Below are positions 8,797-17,042 of a stretch of DNA of 32,760 nt, one piece after another (positions within the stretch are counted from its first letter, which is position 1; every line of letters begins with the position of its first letter). The notes below the pieces were generated by a model. That model was not told the DNA's origin. It saw only the letters and a list, made by a program, of their open reading frames with translations, and did no database searches. Where the stretch lies: contig JADLHS010000155.1 in NCBI GenBank assembly GCA_020848635.1, forward strand, positions 1 through 32,760, read 5' to 3'. Both the position numbers and the translations under genes were made by a program. The DNA comes from Limisphaerales bacterium. GTDB taxonomy: Bacteria; Verrucomicrobiota; Verrucomicrobiia; Limisphaerales; JADLHS01.

Positions 8797-10076
8797 ATCG
8801 TCGCGAATTCATCCAGCGCAGCGCGCTCGGAGCGGCGGGACTCTGCCTCGTTGGTTGTCGCACCCCCGCGCGGAAAATCTCTGCGAACGAGAAGCTGAAC
8901 CTCGGGATCATCGGGGTGGCGCATCAGGGCCAGTACGACATGATGAATGTGGCGGGTGAAAACATCGTGGCGCTGTGCGATGTGGACGACACCTATCTTG
9001 CTGCGGCAAAACAGAAATTTCCCGGCGCGACCACCTACAACGATTTCCGGCGACTGCTCGACCAGCGGGATATTGACGCCGTCGTCATTGCGACGCCCGA
9101 TCACACCCATGCCGTGGCAACGGCGGCCGCGTTGCGCAGCGGCCGGCACGTCTATTGCGAGAAGCCGCTCACGCGCACGATTTCCGAGTGTCGCATCGTC
9201 ACGGAACTCGCGCGCAAACAGAAGCTCATCACCCAAATCGGCACGCAGATTCATTCCGGCGGGAATTATCACCAAGTGGTGGAACTGATTCAGCAAGGGG
9301 CGATCGGCCCGGTACATGAGGTTCATGTGTGGGTCAACGCCACCTACGGCGGCAAGGACCTGCCCACGGACCCGCCGCCGGTGCCGGCGGGTTTGCATTA
9401 CGACCTTTGGCTCGGCCCCGTGGCCGCCCGCCCGTATCATCCGGAGTATTTGCCCGCCAGTTGGCGGAATTGGTGGGCGTTTGGCGGTGGGGCCATCGCG
9501 GATTTCGGGTGTCACTTCATGGATCTGCCGCATTGGGCGCTCGGCCTGCGGTCGCCGTTGAGCGTGGAAATCGTGGACGGTCCGCCGGTTCATCCGGAAT
9601 CCACGCCGCCTTGGTTGATTGTGCGCTACGAATATCCGGCGGCGGACGGCCTGCGCGGCTCCCGCCAACTCACTTGGTATCACGGCGGAAAAAAACCCGC
9701 GCTGCTGCCGTCCAGCCTGGCGGGAAAGTGGCAGAGTGGTGTATTGTTCATTGGCGAGAAGGGTAGCCTGCTGGCGGACTACACCCGGCATGTGGTTTTG
9801 CGGGATGCGAACTTCGCAGACTACACCGAGCCACAATCCATCGGGAGCGACTTCACGAAACATCATCGCGAATGGATCCAAGGCATTAAGACCGGAAAAC
9901 CATCAAGCTCAGATTTCGCCTACTCCGGCCCGCTTACCGAGGCGGCGTTGCTTGGCAACGTGGCGTTTCGCGCTGGATGCCGGATCGAGTGGGATGCCAA
10001 GCACCTGCGCGCGAAAAATTGTCCGGCAGCGGAGGAGTTCATTCAGCACCACTATCGCCCGGGTTGGCGGCTGTAG
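8793..10076 (+). CDS. Gfo/Idh/MocA family oxidoreductase, Tat lipoprotein-like
   Basis: The start ATG overlaps the stop of the previous gene (ATGA), so the two are translationally coupled. The 427-residue product has a Tat signal (NRREFIQRSALGAAG) ending in a lipobox (LVGC, C22), so it is probably a lipid-anchored oxidoreductase. It has the Rossmann start LGIIGVAHQG (37-46), the aspartate strand IVALCDVDD (58-66), the catalytic motif EKP (123-125), and the C-terminal segment FGGGAIADFGCHFMDLPHW. It is a paralogue of the upstream oxidoreductase but keeps the classic EKP where the partner has QKP. The pair may act on different positions or in opposite directions on a sugar. No terminator was found in the 168 bases after it, where the convergent TIM-barrel gene ends. 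Confidence 0.95.
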   Translation: MNRREFIQRSALGAAGLCLVGCRTPARKISANEKLNLGIIGVAHQGQYDMMNVAGENIVALCDVDDTYLAAAKQKFPGATTYNDFRRLLDQRDIDAVVIATPDHTHAVATAAALRSGRHVYCEKPLTRTISECRIVTELARKQKLITQIGTQIHSGGNYHQVVELIQQGAIGPVHEVHVWVNATYGGKDLPTDPPPVPAGLHYDLWLGPVAARPYHPEYLPASWRNWWAFGGGAIADFGCHFMDLPHWALGLRSPLSVEIVDGPPVHPESTPPWLIVRYEYPAADGLRGSRQLTWYHGGKKPALLPSSLAGKWQSGVLFIGEKGSLLADYTRHVVLRDANFADYTEPQSIGSDFTKHHREWIQGIKTGKPSSSDFAYSGPLTEAALLGNVAFRAGCRIEWDAKHLRAKNCPAAEEFIQHHYRPGWRL

Positions 10077-10244
10077 ACCCGCCCGCTGAAGCCCGCGCTG
10101 CGCAAAACCCAGGCTGGCCGGCGTCCTTTGTTTGCAGAACTGATCGCTTTCATGCGCTTGCTCCCGGGCGTGCGAGATTGCATGCGAGAAAGCTGGCGAT
10201 TACTGGATAGTTCGAACTCGCCTTGCGCTGGTACCGGTTAGAGA

Positions 10245-11294
10245 TTATGCCCGCCAACCGTGGTTCTCGCGCACCTGAATCATGGCAGCCAGGATGTCGT
10301 TCCAGGTCTGTTGCTTCCTGAGCGTTTCGTTTGGGAACATGCATCCGTCCCAGCAGATGTGCTTGATCTTCTTGGTTACTTTGCCGGCGTCGTCCCGCAA
10401 CCAATAGCCCGCGTCGCGGGCGATGTTCAACTTGCCGTTCGGGTCCGTGGCCAGGCAATGCTTGCCGGTCTTGTCGTGCGAACCGCTGCCTTTAACCGTC
10501 GCGTCATTTTGGGCGACGTGGAAATCAATCGTCCACGGGCGCAGCGCCTTGGTCAACTTCTTCATCGCCGCGTGAAATTTGTCCGGCTCCCAACTGAAGT
10601 TTTCCGGCACAATTCGATGTTCTGGCGCGTTATCGCTAAGGATGTAGAGAAGGGTGTGCGCCATGTCGGCCTGGAAGCCGACGAGCTTCGGCTGTCCGAC
10701 TTCTTCGAGCAAGGTGACCATCCATTTCCAGGAATGCATTGCGCCCCAGCAGATTTCCCCCTCGGCGGCGAGGCGCTCGCCGTGATCTTTGGCGACCTTC
10801 GCCCCTTCCTTGAAAGTTTTGGCGATCAGCTTCGTGTGGCACTTGGGATCCTTCTCCCAGTCGGTCACGCCCGCGGCTGAGTCAATGCGCACGATGCCGT
10901 ACGGGCGCACGCCCAGCTCGCGCAATTTCCTCGCAATCCGACACGCCTTGCGCACGGCGGTGACCCAGTTTGCCCGTTGGGTTTCATTGCCCATGGCCGA
11001 GCCTTCAAACCACACCGGGGCAACGACCGAGCCAACCACAAATCCCTTGCCACGAATTTTGTCAGCGAGCGCCTTGATGCCGTCGTCGCTGATATCAATG
11101 TTCACGTGCGGGTCGTAGAGAAACAAATCCACGCCATCAAACTTGGCGCCGTTGACTTCGGCCTTGGCGGTGAGGTCGAGCATCGTGTCGAGGTCAATGG
11201 ACGGTTCGGCGCCGGGACTGCCTTTGCCGACGAGGCCGGGCCACATGGCGTTGTGAAGTTTGGGGAAATTGTTTGCTGGCTTGGTGGTGTTCAT
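10245..11294 (-). CDS. Sugar phosphate isomerase/epimerase-like TIM barrel (AP endonuclease 2 superfamily)
   Basis: The 349-residue protein shows the alternating strand/helix pattern of the xylose isomerase-like TIM-barrel superfamily: [40 protein letters not shown], a [11 protein letters not shown] strand with a candidate metal-binding glutamate, [13 protein letters not shown] with an Asp/His pair, and [11 protein letters not shown]. These fit a divalent-metal sugar isomerase or epimerase. The start at 11294 was chosen over an in-frame ATG at 11333, which adds 13 basic residues without a signal peptide; neither has a clear ribosome binding site. No export signal is seen, so it is probably cytoplasmic, unlike the exported oxidoreductases with which it converges. 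The exact substrate is unknown. Divergent from the membrane protein at 11515. Confidence 0.82.
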   Translation of the reverse strand: MNTTKPANNFPKLHNAMWPGLVGKGSPGAEPSIDLDTMLDLTAKAEVNGAKFDGVDLFLYDPHVNIDISDDGIKALADKIRGKGFVVGSVVAPVWFEGSAMGNETQRANWVTAVRKACRIARKLRELGVRPYGIVRIDSAAGVTDWEKDPKCHTKLIAKTFKEGAKVAKDHGERLAAEGEICWGAMHSWKWMVTLLEEVGQPKLVGFQADMAHTLLYILSDNAPEHRIVPENFSWEPDKFHAAMKKLTKALRPWTIDFHVAQNDATVKGSGSHDKTGKHCLATDPNGKLNIARDAGYWLRDDAGKVTKKIKHICWDGCMFPNETLRKQQTWNDILAAMIQVRENHGWRA

Positions 11295-11472
11295 AGATTT
11301 GTTGATTCGCGTGTTGCACATTTTCCGGAGCACGGGCAGGGAAAACCTACCAATCGAATCGCGTCCGGCAATGCCAAAGTGCGTTTGTGGGTGTTATGGA
11401 TTTGCCTTCCTGGAGTTGGCCCGGTTTAATCATAACCATGATCACCGCGCAGTTCCGGACCGATGACGGTTC

Positions 11473-11502
11473 GCGAGCCCAGGGCGGTGAGCCGAGGCTC
11501 GC
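11473..11502 (+). promoter_or_regulatory. Hairpin just upstream of the membrane protein start
   Basis: Seven-base perfect arms, GCGAGCC (11473-11479) and GGCTCGC (11496-11502), flank a 16-base loop and end 12 bases before the start codon at 11515. In an mRNA this would cover the region where a ribosome binding site would lie; no clear site is present. It could control translation or simply be a small palindromic repeat. Confidence 0.3.
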
Positions 11503-11514
11503 AAATCCGTTATT

Positions 11515-12996
11515 ATGAATTCAACTGCTTCAACCTCACCGGACTCCTCCAGCGCGGCATGCGCCCACCCGCCCGTCTGGCAACCGGTCTTGCTCGCGGC
11601 GCTGGCCGGCGGAATGGGGTGGGGTATTCGCGGACAATACGGTCATGAAACCGGGGCCATGATTGCGGGTTTGCTCGTGAGCCTCGTGCTCGTGTTTCTG
11701 CTCTGTCCGCAGGCTTCCTTGTTGCCCGCGGCCCGAGCGGTCGCTTTCGGCACAATTGCAATGGGCATCGGGGGTTCGATGACCTATGGCCAGACCATCG
11801 GGCTCACCCAGAACGCGCCGCTGATTGGAAATTGGGACGCATGGCGTTGGGGTATGTTGGGCTTGGGGATCAAGGGCGCGATCTGGATCGGCTTTGCTGG
11901 ACTGTTTCTTGGCATGGGTTTGGGCGGCGTCCGTTATCGGTCTCGCGAAATTCTGCTCCTGCTGCTGGGTATGCTGGCCCTTTGTGCAATTGGAGTTTGG
12001 GTGCTCAATTCACCGCACGATCCTGCCAACAAAATTTTGCCGCGAATTTATTTCTCTGCCTCCTGGCAGTGGCAGCCCACCGCTGGCGCCGAACTCAAAC
12101 CGCGACCGGAAGTCTGGGGTGGTCAGCTATTCGCGCTGCTGGGTGCTTGGGCGTGGGCCGGTTGGCTTCGCCGCGACCGGCTGGCCCGCAATCTCGCACT
12201 CTGGGGCATGCTGGGCGGAATCGGTTTCCCCATCGGCCAGTGCCTGCAATCGTTTCACGCTTGGAATCCAGAGGTTTTCAAGGCCGGACTCTGGGTCACG
12301 CTCGACCCGGCGATGAACTGGTGGAACTGGATGGAAACCACATTTGGTGCCGTAATGGGCGCGAGCCTCGGCCTCGGCCTTTGGTTCAACCGCCGGCATA
12401 TTGGTCCAATGTCGGACACGACCGACGCCCCGCTCCGGCCGTTCATCGAATGGGTGCTGGTGGGCATCCACGTCACGATGCTCGTGATATCCGAGTTCAC
12501 CGAGATTCGATGGGCGAATGCGCTCTACGATCCCGGCCTGATCATCGCCTTTATCCCTATGGTCGCCGTGGCCGGCGGACGCTGGTGGCCGTTCCTGCTC
12601 GCGTTGCCCATCACTGCCGTGCCGATTCTCGGCAAGACCATTCAAAGCCTGGTTTACGAATCTCACGCGCTTGGTTCGGTGCCCGGCTGGTTGTTCTATG
12701 GCGCGCTGCCATTGGCGTTGACCACGACGGCGGCGATTTGGTTTGCCCGTCAGCTTGGCCGGAATCTCTCCGGGCGTGAGTACGCCCGGCGGGCGCTGTT
12801 GCTGGCTGCGTGGCTGTATTTTGGTTTGAACTATGCCTTTTTCCACTTCCCTTGGCCCTGGCTCAAATGGACCGCACGCACGCCGAATGCGATTGGTTTC
12901 ACTGTGTGCGTGGTGGGTTTGACCTTTGCCTGCCTTACCCTCGGGCCGTATAGACCTCATGCACAAGGCAAATCCCGAAACGTCGCGGACGCCTGA
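11515..12996 (+). CDS. Polytopic membrane protein of unknown function
   Basis: The 493-residue protein is mostly hydrophobic. By eye about eleven or twelve membrane segments can be placed, for example MIAGLLVSLVLVFLLC, AIWIGFAGLFLGMGLGG, ILLLLLGMLALCAIGVWVL, LIIAFIPMVAVAGG and IGFTVCVVGLTFACLTLG. Near the N-terminus is a glycine-rich motif, GGMGWGIRGQYGHETGAM, just before the first membrane pair. Several GxGxG segments and many tryptophans occur. It is not recognised as a named transporter; similar glycine-rich membrane proteins occur in Verrucomicrobiota and Planctomycetota, which is recollection and not a search. The start ATG follows a small hairpin. It stands alone, divergent from the TIM-barrel gene and convergent with the response regulator, so context says nothing about substrate. 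Confidence 0.8.
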   Translation: MNSTASTSPDSSSAACAHPPVWQPVLLAALAGGMGWGIRGQYGHETGAMIAGLLVSLVLVFLLCPQASLLPAARAVAFGTIAMGIGGSMTYGQTIGLTQNAPLIGNWDAWRWGMLGLGIKGAIWIGFAGLFLGMGLGGVRYRSREILLLLLGMLALCAIGVWVLNSPHDPANKILPRIYFSASWQWQPTAGAELKPRPEVWGGQLFALLGAWAWAGWLRRDRLARNLALWGMLGGIGFPIGQCLQSFHAWNPEVFKAGLWVTLDPAMNWWNWMETTFGAVMGASLGLGLWFNRRHIGPMSDTTDAPLRPFIEWVLVGIHVTMLVISEFTEIRWANALYDPGLIIAFIPMVAVAGGRWWPFLLALPITAVPILGKTIQSLVYESHALGSVPGWLFYGALPLALTTTAAIWFARQLGRNLSGREYARRALLLAAWLYFGLNYAFFHFPWPWLKWTARTPNAIGFTVCVVGLTFACLTLGPYRPHAQGKSRNVADA

Positions 12997-13118
12997 CTCT
13001 CTTCGCGTTTCTCAAGACTGCTTGAGCAATGTCATCGCCCTCAACGATCTCGCTGCGATGATAAGGCAAGAAACGTAGCCAACCGGCTTCTCGCCGCCGG
13101 CGGGCAAACTGCGGGCGG

Positions 13119-13883
13119 TCAGTTGAACTTCATGGCCTGCTCCACTTCACGGAGACCGCGGGTCATAGTGAGGCGCTTGCCGTTTTGGAGGAGGACCACA
13201 TGCTCGCCTTTGAAATGCGGCTGCAGTTCCTTGATGTGGTTAAGATTCACGATGGTCGAGCGGCTGATGCGCAGGAAATGAGCCGGATTGAGCCGTGATT
13301 CCAAGGCGTTGAGGGTGTCACGCAGGATATGCGTATCCTTGCCAGATTGGACGGCGACGTAATTGCCAGCGGACTCGATGCAGTCAATCTGCTCGGTTTT
13401 CAAGAAGACAATTTTGTCGGTCGTCTTGAACGAAAGCCGAGTGAGATAGGGGCTGGTCCCCGATTGCCGGCCCAACAATTCCAGCACGGCGGCCACGGCG
13501 GTGTCGTCTTTCGCCGGTGCCGCAAGCCGCTCACGGGCGCGCTGGACGGTCGCTTGGAATCGGGTCGGCGTGAAGGGTTTGAGCAGGTAATCAAGCGCAC
13601 TCACCTCAAATGCGTGCAAAGCGTGTTGATCATAAGCTGTGACAAAGATCACCACAGGCATCTGCCCGGGCGGAATCGCCGCCAGCAGGCCGAAGCCGTC
13701 CATCTCCGGCATCTGCACGTCCAGAAACAGCAGGTCGGGTTGCGCGCGCTGAATGACGGCAAGTGCTTCCGGGCCGTTGCCACACTCGGCGAGTATTTCC
13801 ACGTCCTTTTCCTCGGCGAGCAGCAGGCGAATGCGTTGCCGGGCGAGTGGTTCGTCGTCAACAATGAGCGCGCGGATTTTCAT
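13119..13883 (-). CDS. LytTR-family response regulator
   Basis: The 254-residue protein has a receiver domain (1-120) with the acidic pair D9/D10, the phosphoacceptor D55 in LLFLDVQMPEMDG, a threonine in VTAYD and the conserved lysine in LLKPF. A LytTR DNA-binding domain follows at about 145-254, with IDCIESAGNYVAV, HFLRISRSTIVNLNHI and a terminal GKRLTMTRGLREV. It should bind promoter direct repeats when phosphorylated by the kinase encoded just upstream. Its ATG overlaps the kinase stop by four bases, so the pair is translationally coupled. Its target genes cannot be inferred from the window. Confidence 0.97.
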   Translation of the reverse strand: MKIRALIVDDEPLARQRIRLLLAEEKDVEILAECGNGPEALAVIQRAQPDLLFLDVQMPEMDGFGLLAAIPPGQMPVVIFVTAYDQHALHAFEVSALDYLLKPFTPTRFQATVQRARERLAAPAKDDTAVAAVLELLGRQSGTSPYLTRLSFKTTDKIVFLKTEQIDCIESAGNYVAVQSGKDTHILRDTLNALESRLNPAHFLRISRSTIVNLNHIKELQPHFKGEHVVLLQNGKRLTMTRGLREVEQAMKFN

Positions 13884-15088
13884 GACGGCTTGGGCAGGAC
13901 AGGAGAGGAAGGGGTTTCGGTGTGGAACGGAATTTCCAGTTCGGCGACACCGCCGCCGCCGGGATCGTTTTGCAACGTGAAACGATGACGGTTCGGATAC
14001 AGGCTTTGCAGGCGGGCACGGGTGTTGGCCAGCCCAATGCCCGTTTGGCCAACGCTAGCGCCGTAAGCGCCCGGGGGCAGCCCGATGCCGGTATCACGGA
14101 TAGAGATGCGCAGGGTGTCGCCAACCCGCTGGGCGCTGATGCCGATGATGCCCAGTGCGAGCTTGGGTTCAAGGCCGTGGCGGATCGCGTTTTCGACCAG
14201 TGGTTGTAGCACTAGCGCCGGAACCAGCGCGGCCAGAGTTTCCGGGCTGACGCTTTGCTCGACGCGCAGGCGGTCCCCAAAACGAGTTTGTTCAATTCTC
14301 AGGTAGCAATTGAGAAAATGCAGTTCGCGCGCGAGGGGGATTTCCTGTTCGGTCGCGCTGTCCAGTGAAAGCCGCAGCAACTCGCTGAGACCGCCGATCA
14401 TTTCGTCGGCGGCCCGGGCATCCGTATAAACCAGCGTGGAAATTGCATTGAGGGTGTTAAAGAGGAAATGCGGATGCAACTGCATCCGCAGCGATTGCAG
14501 CCGCGCCTGGGCAAGGCTCGCTTCGAGTTCGAGTTCGTGGCGTTCACGCTGTCGCGAGCGTCGGGAAAAAACGTAGGCATGGCCGAGGCTGGCAAGGATG
14601 AAGTAGATGGGCAGGTTGAACCGGACGCGAAACCAGAAGGGCGGCGATTGGCGTCCGCGGCCCGGCAGTCTTTGCCCGGCTTGGAAAGGCTCGGACATTG
14701 CCGGCCGCCCCCGCTCAGGTGGCGGCCCGTAGGATGGCTCAGTCCCCTCGCGGGCCCAGGGCGGCGGCGCCGGCGGAGCGATACGATCTTCCAGCGATAC
14801 GCAGATCAGCACCGCGCCAGCGCACGCCAATGCGTGGAGCAGAGTACGCCCGGCCCAGCCGACCCTTTCGATGGGGAAACGGAATGTGAACGCGAGGATG
14901 AGCGGCGATAGAAATGTCCAAGGCAGCCATTGATTCAACGTCATCTGAAACGCCTCCTTCCATTGGAAAGCGCCGCTGATGAAATGCTGGGTGGCGATTA
15001 CGGAGAGGAAGAAACTCCAAAACGCCACGAAGCCAGCGACCCAATAAAGGCATCGTCGCAGCGAGAGATTGGGAAGCGCGGGCTTCAT
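13880..15088 (-). CDS. LytS/YehU-type sensor histidine kinase
   Basis: The 402-residue kinase has about four membrane segments (near 14-34, 52-70, 80-98 and 154-172). Between the third and fourth lies a long proline/arginine/glycine-rich loop (about 103-150), with PPAPPPWAREG and GPPPERGRP, that could be the sensing part. A short coiled-coil (RQRERHELELEASLAQARLQ) leads into the His_kinase domain, where the phosphoacceptor is H207 in QLHPHFLFNTLNA. The ATP-binding half shows LQPLVENAIRHG (N box), RDTGIGLP (G1) and TGIGLANTRARL (G2). All motifs are present, so it should be active on the LytTR regulator whose start overlaps its stop. The signal sensed is unknown. Confidence 0.96.
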   Translation of the reverse strand: MKPALPNLSLRRCLYWVAGFVAFWSFFLSVIATQHFISGAFQWKEAFQMTLNQWLPWTFLSPLILAFTFRFPIERVGWAGRTLLHALACAGAVLICVSLEDRIAPPAPPPWAREGTEPSYGPPPERGRPAMSEPFQAGQRLPGRGRQSPPFWFRVRFNLPIYFILASLGHAYVFSRRSRQRERHELELEASLAQARLQSLRMQLHPHFLFNTLNAISTLVYTDARAADEMIGGLSELLRLSLDSATEQEIPLARELHFLNCYLRIEQTRFGDRLRVEQSVSPETLAALVPALVLQPLVENAIRHGLEPKLALGIIGISAQRVGDTLRISIRDTGIGLPPGAYGASVGQTGIGLANTRARLQSLYPNRHRFTLQNDPGGGGVAELEIPFHTETPSSPVLPKPS

Positions 15089-15127
15089 CGTCGGGGAGAT
15101 TAGGCTGCCGGTGGCGGAAAGTCCTTT

Positions 15128-15181
15128 AAAAATAGTTTAACCCGGCTGCGAGCTTGCCGACGGGGCAATTCGCAAGCCGGG
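15128..15181 (-). terminator. Intrinsic terminator after the EF-hand gene
   Basis: Read on the minus strand, arms at 15181-15175 and 15147-15141 (CCCGGCT/AGCCGGG) enclose a second small stem (TTGCC/GGCAA) and are followed at once by the T-rich run TTAAACTATTTTT. This fits rho-independent termination of the EF-hand gene and separates it from the downstream kinase gene. Confidence 0.6.
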
Positions 15182-15206
15182 CGTTCCGACCTGCCGGTTT
15201 GGGACC

Positions 15207-15716
15207 TCATTGCGGAGGGGCGTCACCGACGCCCGGGGGCGGACCAGGTGGGCCGCCGCGCGGTCCGGAGGGTTTCGGCAATTTCAAGCTTCCATCCGCG
15301 AGCGCTGCTGTGACGGCAGCTTGTTCGGTGGTGTCAAGCTGGCCGTCGTTGTTGAAGTCGTATGGGGCGATCACGTCAAACAGCGCAGCCATCTGCCTCG
15401 TGAGGTGACTGGCCATTTCGGCATTCGGCGTGGGCGGGGTTTGCCCTTCACGGCCGCGGGGCGGGATTGGCGGCTGGGGTTTGCCATCCACGAGAGCTTG
15501 CGCCAGGGCCGATTGTTCAGCGGCGTCGAGCTTGCCGTCCTGATTGGTGTCGTACGACACCAATGCGGCGTAGTTGGTTGACAGGGTGGCTGCATTCGGA
15601 GGCGCGGGTCGGTTGTGGGGACCACCGTTGCCGTGGTCACCGGGTTGCGCGAATGCCGACGTGCCGAGCGCGGCGCCAAGCGCGATGGCCAAGGCGATGA
15701 TTTTGCGAGGTTTCAT
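15207..15716 (-). CDS. Secreted EF-hand domain protein
   Basis: The start at 15716 was chosen because AAGGA lies just upstream and the ATG opens a signal peptide (MKPRKIIALAIALGAALGTS, cut near AFAQ); the frame is open further upstream but with no sensible sequence. The 169-residue product has two EF-hand loops, DTNQDGKLDAAE and DFNNDGQLDTTE, each with the usual calcium-coordinating spacing, separated by a proline-rich linker. The C-terminus is glycine/proline-rich (GPRGGPPGPPPGVG). It probably binds calcium outside the cytoplasm; it has no catalytic domain. The same combination of EF-hand and Gly/Pro-rich tracts appears in the CotH protein at 19839, so the two may work in the same compartment. 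It is transcribed toward the histidine kinase but a terminator intervenes. Confidence 0.88.
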   Translation of the reverse strand: MKPRKIIALAIALGAALGTSAFAQPGDHGNGGPHNRPAPPNAATLSTNYAALVSYDTNQDGKLDAAEQSALAQALVDGKPQPPIPPRGREGQTPPTPNAEMASHLTRQMAALFDVIAPYDFNNDGQLDTTEQAAVTAALADGSLKLPKPSGPRGGPPGPPPGVGDAPPQ

Positions 15717-16072
15717 ATTTTCCTTTTGTTTTTTGTTGGTTGTTTTCTTTGACCGCATCGGTTTCTGCGATGCTCGATCTTCATGATGACAATAACCGCG
15801 GCGCTCAAATCGCTTCCCCACAATAGATGAACGCGGGTTTGGGCGTGACCAACGCCGAATAATGCGAGATGAAGTCCGGGTTCGCTCCGGGTGCAAACCA
15901 GGGAAATACAATTTCGCTCAAGTTCTCGCGGCGGACGCCGACAAGCTCACTGGGAGTGGACCGGATCTTTCGATCCGCAAGTGCGGCCTTTTGCTTACAG
16001 TGATCGCAGATAGCAAATGACGCACGACGCGGAACCTCGCCGTGCATAAGCAGTGAAATGCAATTCGTACTT
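15717..16072. other. Divergent intergenic region without a confident gene
   Basis: These 356 bases separate the EF-hand gene (-) from the repeat protein (+) and should hold both promoters. A six-base hairpin CGGATC/GATCCG sits at 15962-15977. A minus-strand frame of 99 codons (16104-15805) contains one CxxC and no recognisable domain, and its 5' part overlaps the repeat-protein gene; it is not called as a gene. No clear promoter pair was identified. Confidence 0.5.
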
Positions 16073-16813
16073 ATGAACATCTCCGGCCTATCGTCCACCA
16101 ACAACTATTTCAGTCAACTCACTTCCGCCACTGCGCGCAGCGTTGGCAGTTCCACCCAGAGGGCTGCTCCCTCCAATCCCCTGGCAGACTCGCTGAATTC
16201 GCTGGCGAGCGCACTGGAGTCAGGCGACACCGAAACCGCCAACAGCGTGTTTTCGGATATTCTGGCCCACGCGCCGAAAGCCCACACCGACCAATCCAGC
16301 AGCGACTCCGATCCCGGCGCCAAGATTGGTGAATTCCTGGCTTCACTCCAGAGCGCGCTGGCGAGCGGCGACACGGCTTCAGCGGAGAGTGCGGTTGCTT
16401 CGCTCAAGGATTTCCTCGCGGCGAATCCGCCGCCCGAGCCTCCCGGTGGGGCCGGTGGCGCGGAGGGGCGGGCGAATCCGCTGGCCAAGGCGCTGGACGC
16501 GATCGAGCAGGCACTGAACTCCGGCGACACGGCCACGGCCCAAAGTACGTTGGCTGACCTTCTCGCGCACGCGCCAAAGCAGCACGAGTCGAACAGCGAT
16601 ACTAGTGCTGTCATCGGGGACAACGTCTCGGAGTTTTTGAAATCCCTCCAAATCGCCTTGTCGTCGAATGACACTTTGTTGGCCCAAAGCCTTACGGCTT
16701 CGCTCCAGGATTATCTCGCCGCGCACCCACCGCAACCGCCTGGTTTGAGCACTTACTCGACCGACGGCACATTGGCCTCCAGTTCCGTCTCGTCATTCAG
16801 CGTGCTGGCCTGA
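16073..16813 (+). CDS. Helical repeat protein with an exact 50-residue period
   Basis: The start at 16073 (MNISGLSSTNNYFSQL) is preferred over ATG 16058 because small proteins of this type, including the FlxA-like gene nearby, begin with a similar MNI..S segment. The 246-residue protein has four related units beginning at residues 35, 85, 135 and 185: each has a helix ending in ALxSGDT (or SNDT), then a second helix, then LAHAPK or LAANPP/LAAHPP. Units 1 and 3 resemble each other (ending HAPKxH), as do 2 and 4 (ending NPP/HPP), so a 100-residue block appears to have been duplicated. No signal peptide or membrane segment is seen. The helix-pair pattern suggests a protein-binding scaffold; function is unknown. 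A hairpin follows its stop. Confidence 0.75.
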   Translation: MNISGLSSTNNYFSQLTSATARSVGSSTQRAAPSNPLADSLNSLASALESGDTETANSVFSDILAHAPKAHTDQSSSDSDPGAKIGEFLASLQSALASGDTASAESAVASLKDFLAANPPPEPPGGAGGAEGRANPLAKALDAIEQALNSGDTATAQSTLADLLAHAPKQHESNSDTSAVIGDNVSEFLKSLQIALSSNDTLLAQSLTASLQDYLAAHPPQPPGLSTYSTDGTLASSSVSSFSVLA

Positions 16814-16821
16814 TCCGTTTA

Positions 16822-16861
16822 TCCGGGCGCGTTCTGCATCGGTCGCGCAGTTGCGCCCGGA
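16822..16861 (+). terminator. GC-rich hairpin after the repeat-protein gene
   Basis: Nine-base perfect arms (16822-16830 and 16853-16861) enclose a 22-base loop that has its own CTGC/GCAG pairing. It starts eight bases after the stop codon. No T tract follows, so it is either a non-canonical terminator or an mRNA-stabilising 3' hairpin. Confidence 0.4.
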
Positions 16862-17042
16862 ATCCACTCTGCCTCCACTTTCCCCGCCTGCGTTTCGCTG
16901 GCTTTGGACCATTGAAACGGTCTTCCGGACTGGCGCTTCCGTTGCTCCTCGGATGCCTCCGGTCTGTCTCACGAATCGCCGGCTTCATCCCAAATTGGAA
17001 ATCTTTCGGTCCTGGGCGTTGTCTAACGAGGTGAACTGAAAT

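Noticed and set aside
8760-9881. A 373-codon minus-strand open frame
   Set aside because: Antisense to the second oxidoreductase and without domain signals.
13070-13118. A short CCGCCGGCGG palindrome after the response regulator gene
   Set aside because: Too short and GC-biased to separate from chance, with no T tract.
15805-16104. A 99-codon minus-strand frame with one CxxC
   Set aside because: No ribosome binding site, no recognisable domain, and its 5' part overlaps the repeat-protein gene.
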